From a virus, in the IMG/VR virus record IMGVR_UViG_3300032116_009846, positions 1 through 41,079 of that record: DNA of 41,079 nucleotides; one strand, given 5' to 3'. Positions 34,651 through 41,079 of this stretch are shown piece after piece; positions within the stretch are counted from its first letter, which is position 1, and each line of letters opens with the position of its first letter. A model generated the notes under the pieces. It ran no database searches and had not been told where the DNA came from. It saw only the letters and a list, made by a program, of their open reading frames with translations. Made by a program: the position numbers and the translations under genes.

Positions 34651-36603
34651 GTGGCAGCAGAGAATATTGACAAGACCGCAAACGGTACTGGTCCATTCAA
34701 CACTAAAATCCCAGGTCTTTCAGATCCAGCAGATATTCAAGCAGCACTTAGACTTTATCACTATGGGTCAGAGTCATATGATTCAGCAGCACCTACACCA
34801 CCTCCACTTTTAAATAATTCTATTGCAAAACACCTTCAAAATTTAGTTGATGCAGATAATGCAGAAGTAACAAATAGAAATAATGCAATTTCAGCACATA
34901 ATGCATTAACCACAAATGTCCACGGTATCGAAAACACAGCAAACCTGGCAACACAGTCATTCGTTAATTTATCAATAACAAACGCAATCAGTGGTGCTAC
35001 TGGTGGATACCCTGCGCTTGCAGGAAATGGTATTGATTGGAATTCGGTAGACGAGCAGTTTGACCTTGAGCCAGCAATTCTAAACAATAATTCTGTTATA
35101 TCAAAGTCTTCAGCATTTACGCTAGACCCACAAGATGTTAATAAAACAATTCTTTTATCTACATCATCGTCGATGAATTTAACTATTCCGTCAAATTCTT
35201 CGGTTAATATTCCTATTGGATATAAATATACTTTAATTGAAGTTGGCACTGGGGTTACAACTTTTGTGCCAGAATCTGGTGTTTCGGTTAATAGCAAAAA
35301 CTCTCAACTTTTTATTGATGCAAGATATGGTCATGCCGTTTTGATAAAAATTGCAGAAGACTCATGGGTTGCATATGGAGATATTTATGAAAACGCAGGA
35401 GTTACTCCAGTTACCCCAGCAGTAACGCCTGCAGTTACCCCAGCAGTAACGCCTGCTGTTACACCTGCTGTTACACCTGCTGTGACACCTGCAGTTACAC
35501 CAGTTACACCTGCAGTTACACCAGTTACACCTGCAGTTACACCAGTTACTCCTGCAGTTACACCAGTCACTCCAGCAGTTACACCTGCAGTCACTCCAGC
35601 AGTTACACCTGCAGTCACTCCAGCAGTTACACCTGCAGTCACTCCAGCAGTTACACCTGCAACACAAACAACAGTTTACTACGGATATTGTGATCAAGGA
35701 ACGCTTGCTCCAGTGGGACCATACTCTTATTCTTCAACTGGAACTGTAACAGAGATATGTAATACACTCTATAATGATTTTGATTACACTAATGGATATC
35801 CTCCAGTATACTGGGCATGTGGTGCCACTCAGCAAGAAGGAACTCCAAACTGTTCTCAGGTTACCCCTGCAGTAACGCCTGCTTCTGGAACTAACTACTA
35901 CACATTTACTTATTACGATGGAAAGTGTAATTATGCAGTATACGACTACCTTGATAACTATTTAGGAACATACTCAACAAACCTTTGCCAAAACTCAGGA
36001 ACAGACGCTTCAGGAGCAACACTTCCAAGTTGCACCAATGCAAACTGTACTCCTCCTGCAGTTACACCCGCAGTAACTCCTGCAGTAACGCCTGCTGTGA
36101 CACCAGCAGTTACACCCGCAGTTACCCCTGCAGTAACTCCTGCAGTTACTCCAGCCCAAGTTTGGTATTGCTCAACAACAGACTTGGGTCCAGACGGAAT
36201 GTATCAAGGAACATGGAACTCTGACTTGTCTTCTGAGTTGTGCGGTTCCTACAAGACAGTATGCTCTACTTCTGGATACCCACCATATCCAACAGTTCCT
36301 GCTTGCCCAGTTACCCCTGCCGTGACACCTGCCGTGACACCTGCTGTAACACCAGCAGTTACACCAGCAGTTACCCCTGCTGTGACGCCAGCAGTTACCC
36401 CAGCAGTAACACCAGCAGTTACCCCAGCAGTTACACCAGCAGTTACCCCTGCTGTGACGCCAGCAGTTACCCCAGCAGTTACCCCAGCAGTAACGCCTGC
36501 AGTTACCCCAGCAGTTACACCAGCAGTAACACCTTGTACTGGATGCGTTAGAAATTATTGTTGGGAACCATGCCCATCATGTTGTGCTTCATGCGGATGT
36601 TAG
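34651..36603 (+). CDS. (VTPA)n repeat tail fibre with Cys domains (650 aa)
   Basis: Residues 1-250: fibre-type N-terminal region (FNTKIPGLSDPADIQAALRL, then helices and a beta domain). Residues 251-337, 471-502 and 554-628 are Val-Thr-Pro-Ala/Val repeats, 8 to 18 units long. Between them lie three related Cys-containing modules (YYGYCDQG ... YPPVYWACG; YYTFTYYDGKC ... PSC; WYCSTTDLG ... YPPYPTVPAC). The end (CTGCVRNYCWEPCPSCCASCGC, split after residue 10) has ten Cys in about 22 residues. Extended rigid linkers carrying cross-linked or metal-bound tips are the likely design. GTG start behind GAGAGGTG. Confidence 0.85.
   Translation: MAAENIDKTANGTGPFNTKIPGLSDPADIQAALRLYHYGSESYDSAAPTPPPLLNNSIAKHLQNLVDADNAEVTNRNNAISAHNALTTNVHGIENTANLATQSFVNLSITNAISGATGGYPALAGNGIDWNSVDEQFDLEPAILNNNSVISKSSAFTLDPQDVNKTILLSTSSSMNLTIPSNSSVNIPIGYKYTLIEVGTGVTTFVPESGVSVNSKNSQLFIDARYGHAVLIKIAEDSWVAYGDIYENAGVTPVTPAVTPAVTPAVTPAVTPAVTPAVTPAVTPVTPAVTPVTPAVTPVTPAVTPVTPAVTPAVTPAVTPAVTPAVTPAVTPAVTPATQTTVYYGYCDQGTLAPVGPYSYSSTGTVTEICNTLYNDFDYTNGYPPVYWACGATQQEGTPNCSQVTPAVTPASGTNYYTFTYYDGKCNYAVYDYLDNYLGTYSTNLCQNSGTDASGATLPSCTNANCTPPAVTPAVTPAVTPAVTPAVTPAVTPAVTPAVTPAQVWYCSTTDLGPDGMYQGTWNSDLSSELCGSYKTVCSTSGYPPYPTVPACPVTPAVTPAVTPAVTPAVTPAVTPAVTPAVTPAVTPAVTPAVTPAVTPAVTPAVTPAVTPAVTPAVTPAVTPAVTPCTGCVRNYCWEPCPSCCASCGC
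35401..35661. repeat. 12-bp minisatellite encoding VTPV/VTPA, tract 1
   Basis: 87 codons of Val-Thr-Pro-Ala or Val-Thr-Pro, unit GTTACACCTGCA and variants. Synonymous codons vary between units, so the peptide is under selection. Confidence 0.95.
36061..36156. repeat. VTPA minisatellite, tract 3
   Basis: Exactly eight 12-bp units. A two-unit piece (tract 2) lies at 35860-35883. Confidence 0.95.
36310..36534. repeat. VTPA minisatellite, tract 4
   Basis: Eighteen VTPA units plus VTP, 225 bp, ending at the Cys-rich tip. Confidence 0.95.
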
Positions 36604-36647
36604 TGTATAATAGATATTAAAGATTAACTGCGTAGAAAAGGGTATAA

Positions 36648-36887
36648 ATGTCAGAAGAACTAAGTCCTTGGCAAAGATATAAAAAAAATCTGGGAGAAAC
36701 TAGGCCTTGGGATATTGTTAATCCTGCAACAGAGTGGACTTCTGCCGAGGTAGCAGAAGAAAGATATTCTATATGTAAGGCTTGTCCAGAGTTAATTAAA
36801 TTAACAAGTCAATGTAAAAAATGCGGTTGTTTTATGATAGCAAAAACAAAATTAGAAAAAGCAACATGTCCATTAGGAAAGTGGTAA
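36648..36887 (+). CDS. zinc-ribbon phage protein (79 aa)
   Basis: MSEELSPWQRYKKNLGETRP, then ERYSICKACPELIKLTSQCK and CGCFMIAKTKLEKATCPLG. CxxC...CxxCGC...C forms a zinc ribbon seen in small proteins next to phage fibre and hydroxylase genes (DUF6171-like). AAAGGG lies before ATG; TATAAT at 36605-36610 provides a promoter just after the fibre stop. Confidence 0.78.
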   Translation: MSEELSPWQRYKKNLGETRPWDIVNPATEWTSAEVAEERYSICKACPELIKLTSQCKKCGCFMIAKTKLEKATCPLGKW

Positions 36888-36888
36888 T

Positions 36889-37560
36889 ATGGAAAAGGTA
36901 TTTTGGGAAAATTCAACAGGCGTAATATTTAATAAATATAGATCAATAGTTAGAACTGAGATAGCACCTGGAATAATGTCTTATGAAGATGTAATGCCTA
37001 AAGAAATATTTGATACGTTCGTAAATGATATTGAAGAAGGTATGAGTTCGGCAAAAATAGAATGGGGATCTGCCTATGTAAAGGCTGGGTCTGGAGATGA
37101 AGTAAAAACTAAAGTAGATACTGAATCAAGGGATACTCAAACTATTGTAATTCCATATTCTGCAATAGAAAAAGATGATTATTCAACTTTAGGGGCAGCA
37201 TTTCATACCTCCATATCTAACATTTTTTTGGAAAACATAGACCCAATAGAAAAAGATTATCAAAGACATTTTCATATAGGATGTTCGTGGCACGATTCTT
37301 ACTCAATATTAAAATATGGGGTTGGACAAAAATTTGTAAATCATATAGACGATCATCCAGATTTTCATAGAAGAATATCAACACTTTATTATATTAACGA
37401 CGACTACTCTGGTGGAGAAATAAACTTTCCAAGATTTAATCTTTCTTTTAAACCTAAAGCAAATCAGATGATTGTTTTCCCTTCAACCTATGTTTATAAT
37501 CATTCTGTTTCTCCAGTTACAGAAGGAACAAGATATGCGGTGGTTAGTTGGCTGAGATGA
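36889..37560 (+). CDS. prolyl-4-hydroxylase-like Fe(II)/2OG oxygenase (223 aa)
   Basis: The P4H core reads KYGVGQKFVNHIDDH ... RRISTLYYINDDYSGGEINF ... NQMIVFPSTYVYNHSVSPVT: iron ligands His152, Asp154, His205 and 2-oxoglutarate-binding Arg215 in the EGTRYAVVSWL strand. All catalytic positions are intact. It likely hydroxylates a protein side chain, with Pro the family's best-known target. It starts one base after the zinc-ribbon gene and is coupled by ATGA to a second oxygenase. Upstream is the Pro-rich VTPA fibre and two collagen-like fibres. Confidence 0.88.
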   Translation: MEKVFWENSTGVIFNKYRSIVRTEIAPGIMSYEDVMPKEIFDTFVNDIEEGMSSAKIEWGSAYVKAGSGDEVKTKVDTESRDTQTIVIPYSAIEKDDYSTLGAAFHTSISNIFLENIDPIEKDYQRHFHIGCSWHDSYSILKYGVGQKFVNHIDDHPDFHRRISTLYYINDDYSGGEINFPRFNLSFKPKANQMIVFPSTYVYNHSVSPVTEGTRYAVVSWLR

Positions 37561-38132
37561 GCATAGATATGGGCCTTGTAAGACAGGCAATTATAGAAAA
37601 AAGAATTCATGTTTTTAAAAATCCTTTTCCAGAACTACCTTCCCTAGATACAATAATGTCAATGGTTTCTCAATATGTTGATGAAGATCTAGAAAAATTT
37701 CCACACAGATCATATCTTTTGAATGATTTTGTTGAGGGCGAATCTTCAGATATGAGTCTTAAGTGTAGATTTTGGTCAAGGATGGCATTTCAATTATATG
37801 ATCCAAAAGACCTGTATATGTCAATAATTCCAGAATTGGCTCCAGTAACAGAGTGGGGATTGTCCGAATATTCATCTGATATCTATCAGGGTAATTTTTG
37901 TTTAGTTTCTCTTATGAAAAACAGAGGAGTTGTAGGAAGCAAGCATAGTGACTATGTTGATCAATTCCAATGGGTGGTTAAGGGCGAGATGATTTGGAGA
38001 ACAGGTCCAAACCTAGAAAATGAAACACATGTTGTTGAGGGTGATTTTATATTTGTTCCAAAAAATCTAACTCATGAGGTTGAAACCTTAAAAGCACCAA
38101 GAGTAGCAATAAATCTGATTTTAAGAAACTAA
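37557..38132 (+). CDS. cupin/JmjC-type Fe(II)/2OG oxygenase (191 aa)
   Basis: VGSKHSDYVDQFQWVVKGEM and VEGDFIFVPKNLTHEVETL form a cupin core with His130, Asp132 and His173 as iron ligands, as in protein hydroxylases of the JmjC/cupin_4 group. The ATG at 37557 overlaps the preceding stop (ATGA); an earlier in-frame TTG is less likely. Probably acts with the P4H-like enzyme on the same virion protein. Confidence 0.78.
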   Translation: MSIDMGLVRQAIIEKRIHVFKNPFPELPSLDTIMSMVSQYVDEDLEKFPHRSYLLNDFVEGESSDMSLKCRFWSRMAFQLYDPKDLYMSIIPELAPVTEWGLSEYSSDIYQGNFCLVSLMKNRGVVGSKHSDYVDQFQWVVKGEMIWRTGPNLENETHVVEGDFIFVPKNLTHEVETLKAPRVAINLILRN

Positions 38133-38164
38133 AAAGCACCTACAGATTTTCCATAGGTGCTTTT
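38132..38164. terminator. bidirectional terminator
   Basis: AAAAGCACCTA (38132-38142) and TAGGTGCTTTT (38154-38164) are perfect 11-bp arms with U-tracts on both strands, between convergent genes. Confidence 0.92.
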
Positions 38165-38177
38165 AGGTTGTTTTTAC

Positions 38178-38738
38178 TTACTTAGGAAATTTTTTCATCC
38201 ACATCTTGGTCTTTGGGGTAATACCCTTCCAGGAAGACCAATCTTCTCCACCGTTTGTCATATAGTATGCAATCTCTGCATTCTTTACGGGATTAAATAG
38301 TTCAGCATTAGAGTCCAAGTCAAACTTAGTTCTACGGTCTGGCCCTAACTCATCGATCATATTAATTTGGAATACCCCATATGAGGAGTCCCCAGTCTTG
38401 TGGTTGCCATTAAATGCAAGTGGGCGACCATTAGATTCCTTCTTGGCAATAGCCCAGGCCACAACCAAGTCTTGACCCCTAAACCCAACAAGGTGCAAGA
38501 GTTGTTTTAATTCAACATCTGTTAGAGAAGTCTTATTTTCAAAACTCTCTAGTTTTTTGGCCTTAGAAACCAAAAAAACCTCTTTCGAGGTGTCTTCTGC
38601 CTTCTGAGCCTGTTCAGTACTTAAATTGTTCTTAGTAGTTATTTCTTCAGCATTAGCAGCGTTTGACAAAGTCACTACTAAAGCCAATATACTGAGTGTG
38701 CTAATGATCTCTTTGTTTCTTTCGATAAATTTAATCAT
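38178..38738 (-). CDS. secreted lysozyme/transglycosylase-like protein (186 aa)
   Basis: A Sec signal peptide covers residues 1-30 (basic start, hydrophobic IISTLSILALVV, cut near ANA). Residues 72-186 are a lysozyme-like domain: AWAIAKKESNGRPLAF (catalytic Glu101), GDSSYGVFQINM and NPVKNAEIAYYM ... WSSW. It would cut peptidoglycan outside the membrane. The start at 38738 is set by AAGGAGG. It is the only minus gene in the fibre region and has its own promoter and a structured leader. Confidence 0.85.
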   Translation of the reverse strand: MIKFIERNKEIISTLSILALVVTLSNAANAEEITTKNNLSTEQAQKAEDTSKEVFLVSKAKKLESFENKTSLTDVELKQLLHLVGFRGQDLVVAWAIAKKESNGRPLAFNGNHKTGDSSYGVFQINMIDELGPDRRTKFDLDSNAELFNPVKNAEIAYYMTNGGEDWSSWKGITPKTKMWMKKFPK

Positions 38739-38759
38739 AGTTTCCTCCTTAGAAAACAA

Positions 38760-38787
38760 TAACACCTTGGTAGGTGTTACTACCAAG
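38760..38787 (-). promoter_or_regulatory. leader with two competing hairpins
   Basis: Right after TATACT, CTTGGTAG-TAACAC-CTACCAAG and TAACACCT-ACCA-AGGTGTTA each form perfect 8-bp stems but share bases and cannot coexist. AAGGAGG follows ~12 nt later. A switch controlling lysozyme translation or RNA stability is possible. Confidence 0.65.
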
Positions 38788-38841
38788 TATAACACAAAAT
38801 TATGTCAAAAGTCAACTTGATAGGGTGGTATAATAAAGATT

Positions 38842-39390
38842 ATGCCACAATACGCATCTAACTACCCTAACTCACTTTCGTATCCCGTTGCATCAGATCC
38901 TGTTAATGTACACGGAGACTTTAAAGTATTGGTTGATGCTTTGAACAATATTCTCCCTCCTCTGGGATATGGCGCAGCATATATTGATGTAAGAAATACT
39001 ACAGGCACAACAATTTCTCAGGGCATTCCAGTATTTATTAGTGGTAGTGTTTCTGGAAAATCTTTAATACAAAAATATGATCCATCTAGTCCAACCCACA
39101 ATCCAGATGTTCCAATTTTAGGTTTAGTAAAAAATGATATTCCAAATAACTCTAATGGCCTAGTTATTGTTTCTGGTGTTATTCAAATGAATACAACAGA
39201 TTTTGGTGCTGCTGGAACAAAGGTTTATGTAGATAATACTGGAACTCTTGTTGCAGGTCGCCCATCAACTGGACCAGCAAGATATATTGCTGTTGTTGCT
39301 ATTCAGGCAACACTTGCTAATGGTGGAATGTTGATTGTTCAAACAAAAGGCAACGGTACATGGGGAGCCCTCAAAGACGGGCTGTCGTGA
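38842..39390 (+). CDS. fibre-region structural protein (182 aa)
   Basis: MPQYASNYPNSLSYPVASDP, then VDVRNTTGTTISQGIPVFIS-like strands and AAGTKVYVDNTGTLVAGRP. This repeats a beta module typical of phage fibre or capsid-decoration proteins. Near-leaderless: ATG 7 nt after TATAAT. Confidence 0.75.
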   Translation: MPQYASNYPNSLSYPVASDPVNVHGDFKVLVDALNNILPPLGYGAAYIDVRNTTGTTISQGIPVFISGSVSGKSLIQKYDPSSPTHNPDVPILGLVKNDIPNNSNGLVIVSGVIQMNTTDFGAAGTKVYVDNTGTLVAGRPSTGPARYIAVVAIQATLANGGMLIVQTKGNGTWGALKDGLS

Positions 39391-39402
39391 TATAATACAA
39401 TT

Positions 39403-39792
39403 ATGGCTACCTTTAGAAATCAACCCACAGATTCTTATGCTCTTGGTTCAGCACCGCCAGAGGTTCGTTGGACGGTAGTTAGAGGAGACTCTGCAGCATT
39501 TAGAGTATATGTAACAAACGATGCAAGAGAGCCAATTTATTTAGAGGACTGGGAAATCAAGATGGATATTTATCGTCCATCAACAGATGAGGTTATTGTT
39601 ACTTTGTCTCCAGAACCAATTGAGTTTCAAGACACAGAAGGAAGTTTCACGGTAAACCTAACATCTTCACAATCAGAACTTTTAGAGACAGGAGATATCT
39701 TTGATATTCAACTCACAGAACTTTTGTCTGAGGGAAGAGTCTGGACGGTAGCCAAAGGTTCTATGGTTATCCTTGAAGATGTTACACAATGA
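39403..39792 (+). CDS. baseplate/fibre N-terminal-domain protein (129 aa), paralogue of 30197
   Basis: VRWTVVRGDSAAFRVYV, LEDWEIKMDIYRP and VWTVAKGSMVILEDVT line up with the 30197 protein. Leaderless: ATG 6 nt after TATAAT (39391-39396). Next gene starts within its stop (ATGA). Confidence 0.78.
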   Translation: MATFRNQPTDSYALGSAPPEVRWTVVRGDSAAFRVYVTNDAREPIYLEDWEIKMDIYRPSTDEVIVTLSPEPIEFQDTEGSFTVNLTSSQSELLETGDIFDIQLTELLSEGRVWTVAKGSMVILEDVTQ

Positions 39793-40037
39793 TAAATCAA
39801 AATTTACTTCCAATAAGTGAACAAGTCTATAATACAACTCACAAAGTAGCACATGCTCAAATAAAAGAGTTAGACAAAAAATATGTCAGAATTAACTATA
39901 TACAACCAAAAGCAAAAATAGAAGAGGTTTTGCCTTTTCGTGTACAGTTTATTAATGTTAGCGTGTTTGGGTATTCTAAGAATAATCCACCCCCAATACC
40001 GTTGCAAATTATAGGATATAGCAATTATATTTTATAA
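39789..40037 (+). CDS. hypothetical protein (82 aa)
   Basis: MINQNLLPISEQVYNTTHKV, then LPFRVQFINVSVFGYSKNNP. Possibly a short baseplate-attachment protein; no family known. ATGA-coupled to the gene before. Confidence 0.7.
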   Translation: MINQNLLPISEQVYNTTHKVAHAQIKELDKKYVRINYIQPKAKIEEVLPFRVQFINVSVFGYSKNNPPPIPLQIIGYSNYIL

Positions 40038-40060
40038 TAAAAAGGAGTTATAATATCACC

Positions 40061-40507
40061 ATGGCCAAGATATCAATACCTAATCTAAAGACAAAGTTTG
40101 AGACTGGGGATCGCCCCACGCAGCAAGACTATGAGGACTTAATTGATTCTGCCTCAGCCCGTTCAACCGACCTTGGTTCAATGGGTAATAATGAAAATAC
40201 AATTTCTGGTATTGAAAATGCCACAGTAATTGATAATTTTGACGCCACAGAATGGCGAATGGTTAAATATATTGTTTCTATTGCTAAGACAACAGCAGGG
40301 GACAATAAGTTCTACGCAACAGAGTTGACCATACTTGTAGACGGTACAAATGTAAACGTCTCTGAGTATGGCACGATAGACAATGATGGGAATATTGGCA
40401 CCATTAGCGTCTCCAGGGCTGGAAATACAGTATCCTTAACGGTTACTCCAGATCCTGCGATTAAGCCAGTCACAGTTCGTTATGCACGAATTGGACTTAA
40501 GGCATAA
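40061..40507 (+). CDS. fibre-region structural protein (148 aa)
   Basis: MAKISIPNLKTKFETGDRPT then QQDYEDLIDSASARSTDLGS; C-terminal beta strands. The first ~40 residues recur in cyanophage and other T4-like fibre genes. Both AAGGAG (14 nt ahead) and TATAAT (6 nt ahead) lie before ATG, so leaderless initiation is likelier. Confidence 0.75.
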   Translation: MAKISIPNLKTKFETGDRPTQQDYEDLIDSASARSTDLGSMGNNENTISGIENATVIDNFDATEWRMVKYIVSIAKTTAGDNKFYATELTILVDGTNVNVSEYGTIDNDGNIGTISVSRAGNTVSLTVTPDPAIKPVTVRYARIGLKA

Positions 40508-40523
40508 CTAAGGAGATAAAAAA

Positions 40524-41079
40524 ATGGCAACAGTAACAAAAGACTTTAAAGTAAAGAATGGTCTCATTGTCGAAGGCACAACAGCAACAGTAAACAATTT
40601 TGACGTTCTTACAAAGAAGACAGACGATCAAAACTATATCGTCAATTTAATTGGTGGTACAGCCACCTCAGCAAACGAAGCAAACAAGGTCGTAAAGCGT
40701 GATGCTAACGGAGATTTTTCTGCAGGCACAGTAACAGCAGACCTCGTTGGTGATGTAACTGGTAATGCAGATACAGCAACAGCACTTGAGACTTCTCGTA
40801 CAATTACATTGGGCGGAGACCTTTCAGGTTCCGTTTCATTTGATGGTACAGCAAACGTAACATTGACAGCAACAGTTGCTTCATCTTTTGCAACAGATGC
40901 AGAAGTTGCAACAGCAAAGTCTGAGGCAATTTCAGATGCTGCAGCAGATGCCACATCTAAGGCTAACGCAGCACAAGCAGCAGCAATTTCTACAGCAGCA
41001 TCAGATGCTACTACAAAGGCTAACGCTGCTGAAAATGCTGCTAAGGCATATACAGATGCTCGTGAAACTGCTATTACAA
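40524..41079 (+). CDS. tail fibre with Ala-rich coiled-coil repeats (partial, runs off the end)
   Basis: The first 185 codons of an open frame starting at MATVTKDFKVKNGLIVEGTT behind AAGGAG. Contains GDVTGNADTATALETSRTIT and LGGDLSGSVSFDGTANVTLT, the T4-like/cyanophage short-fibre signature, then repeats of roughly A-x-A-x-x-x-A-x-x-A-A (DAAADATSKANAAQAAA). No stop before the window ends. Confidence 0.85.
   Translation, partial: MATVTKDFKVKNGLIVEGTTATVNNFDVLTKKTDDQNYIVNLIGGTATSANEANKVVKRDANGDFSAGTVTADLVGDVTGNADTATALETSRTITLGGDLSGSVSFDGTANVTLTATVASSFATDAEVATAKSEAISDAAADATSKANAAQAAAISTAASDATTKANAAENAAKAYTDARETAIT

Noticed and set aside
35362-35697. Long minus-strand open frames across the VTPA tract
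   Set aside because: They are mirror translations of the 12-bp repeat (Val-Thr-Ala-Gly or Cys-Asn-Trp patterns) with no ribosome site or promoter.
35401-36534. CRISPR array
   Set aside because: The repeats are contiguous 12-bp coding units without unique spacers and there is no cas gene.
30592-36603. Diversity-generating retroelement acting on the fibre genes
   Set aside because: No reverse transcriptase gene and no template/variable repeat pair is visible in the window.
1-41079. Prophage or integrative element
   Set aside because: No integrase, excisionase or att-like direct repeat at a tRNA end is visible; however the window may not cover them.

Overview
This window reads as the genome of a large tailed bacteriophage. 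It is low in GC (roughly 35-40% by eye) and its host is probably a low-GC actinobacterium, perhaps a freshwater one. The phage assignment rests on collagen-like and repeat-rich fibre genes, a lysozyme-like gene, a GP88-family gene, DUF932 and YubB-type genes, a tRNA set without encoded CCA, and dense overlapping small genes. The actinobacterial assignment is inference. It rests on GP88 and MSMEG_6728-like families, TGTGA-N6-TCACA (Crp/GlxR-like) sites, and at least 19 genes whose start codon lies exactly 6 nt after a TATAAT-like -10 box, which predicts leaderless mRNAs. No integrase, terminase, capsid or polymerase gene is visible, so the window is a fragment.

Layout. (1) 1-2.9 kb, plus strand: the end of an upstream gene, an Hsp20 chaperone behind a consensus promoter, a phage structural-region protein, a thioredoxin-like protein and a sulfotransferase. 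(2) 2.9-9.8 kb, minus strand: host-type metabolic and surface-modification genes (PF11397-type glycosyltransferase, catalase-peroxidase KatG, NodU/TobZ-type carbamoyltransferase, SGNH hydrolase, TauD-type oxygenase) interleaved with tRNA-Thr, -Arg, -Glu and -Met/Ile. (3) 9.8-14.4 kb, mostly minus: very small zinc-finger, membrane and CDGSH-like proteins, a HAD phosphatase, a MSMEG_6728-like protein and a GT32 glycosyltransferase; a T5orf172-like GIY-YIG protein and a Cys-rich protein lie on plus. (4) 14.4-15.2 kb: a mostly non-coding, iteron-rich stretch with two DnaA boxes and 10-bp GTGGAG repeats, a candidate replication origin. (5) 15.2-26.4 kb: a minus-strand array of small phage genes, many with their own promoter, separated by recurrent regulatory blocks (3'-UTR hairpin, CACGTG, DnaA box, Crp-like site, AAATCGGACATTTTG, promoter with an internal TTGTCAG). 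(6) About 26.5 kb: a divergent regulatory region. (7) 26.7-28.4 kb: small plus-strand genes and a second sulfotransferase. (8) 28.4-29.6 kb: three minus genes including a DHH-like protein. (9) 29.7-41.1 kb, plus: membrane/coiled-coil protein, baseplate and fibre genes with collagen-like repeats, a 650-residue (VTPA)n fibre, then a zinc ribbon and two Fe(II)/2-oxoglutarate oxygenases, a minus-strand secreted lysozyme-like gene, and more fibre genes running off the end.

How the parts may fit together: the right arm builds host-recognition fibres rich in collagen-like Gly-Pro-x and Val-Thr-Pro-Ala repeats, and a prolyl-4-hydroxylase-fold oxygenase sits directly downstream of the repeat fibre. 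The left arm carries transferases and oxygenases suited to modifying glycans or DNA, plus KatG and Hsp20 for stress. The centre is a regulatory region with repeated operators, small RNA-binding-size and zinc-binding proteins, and a conserved 3'-UTR hairpin family that I cannot match to any RNA I know.
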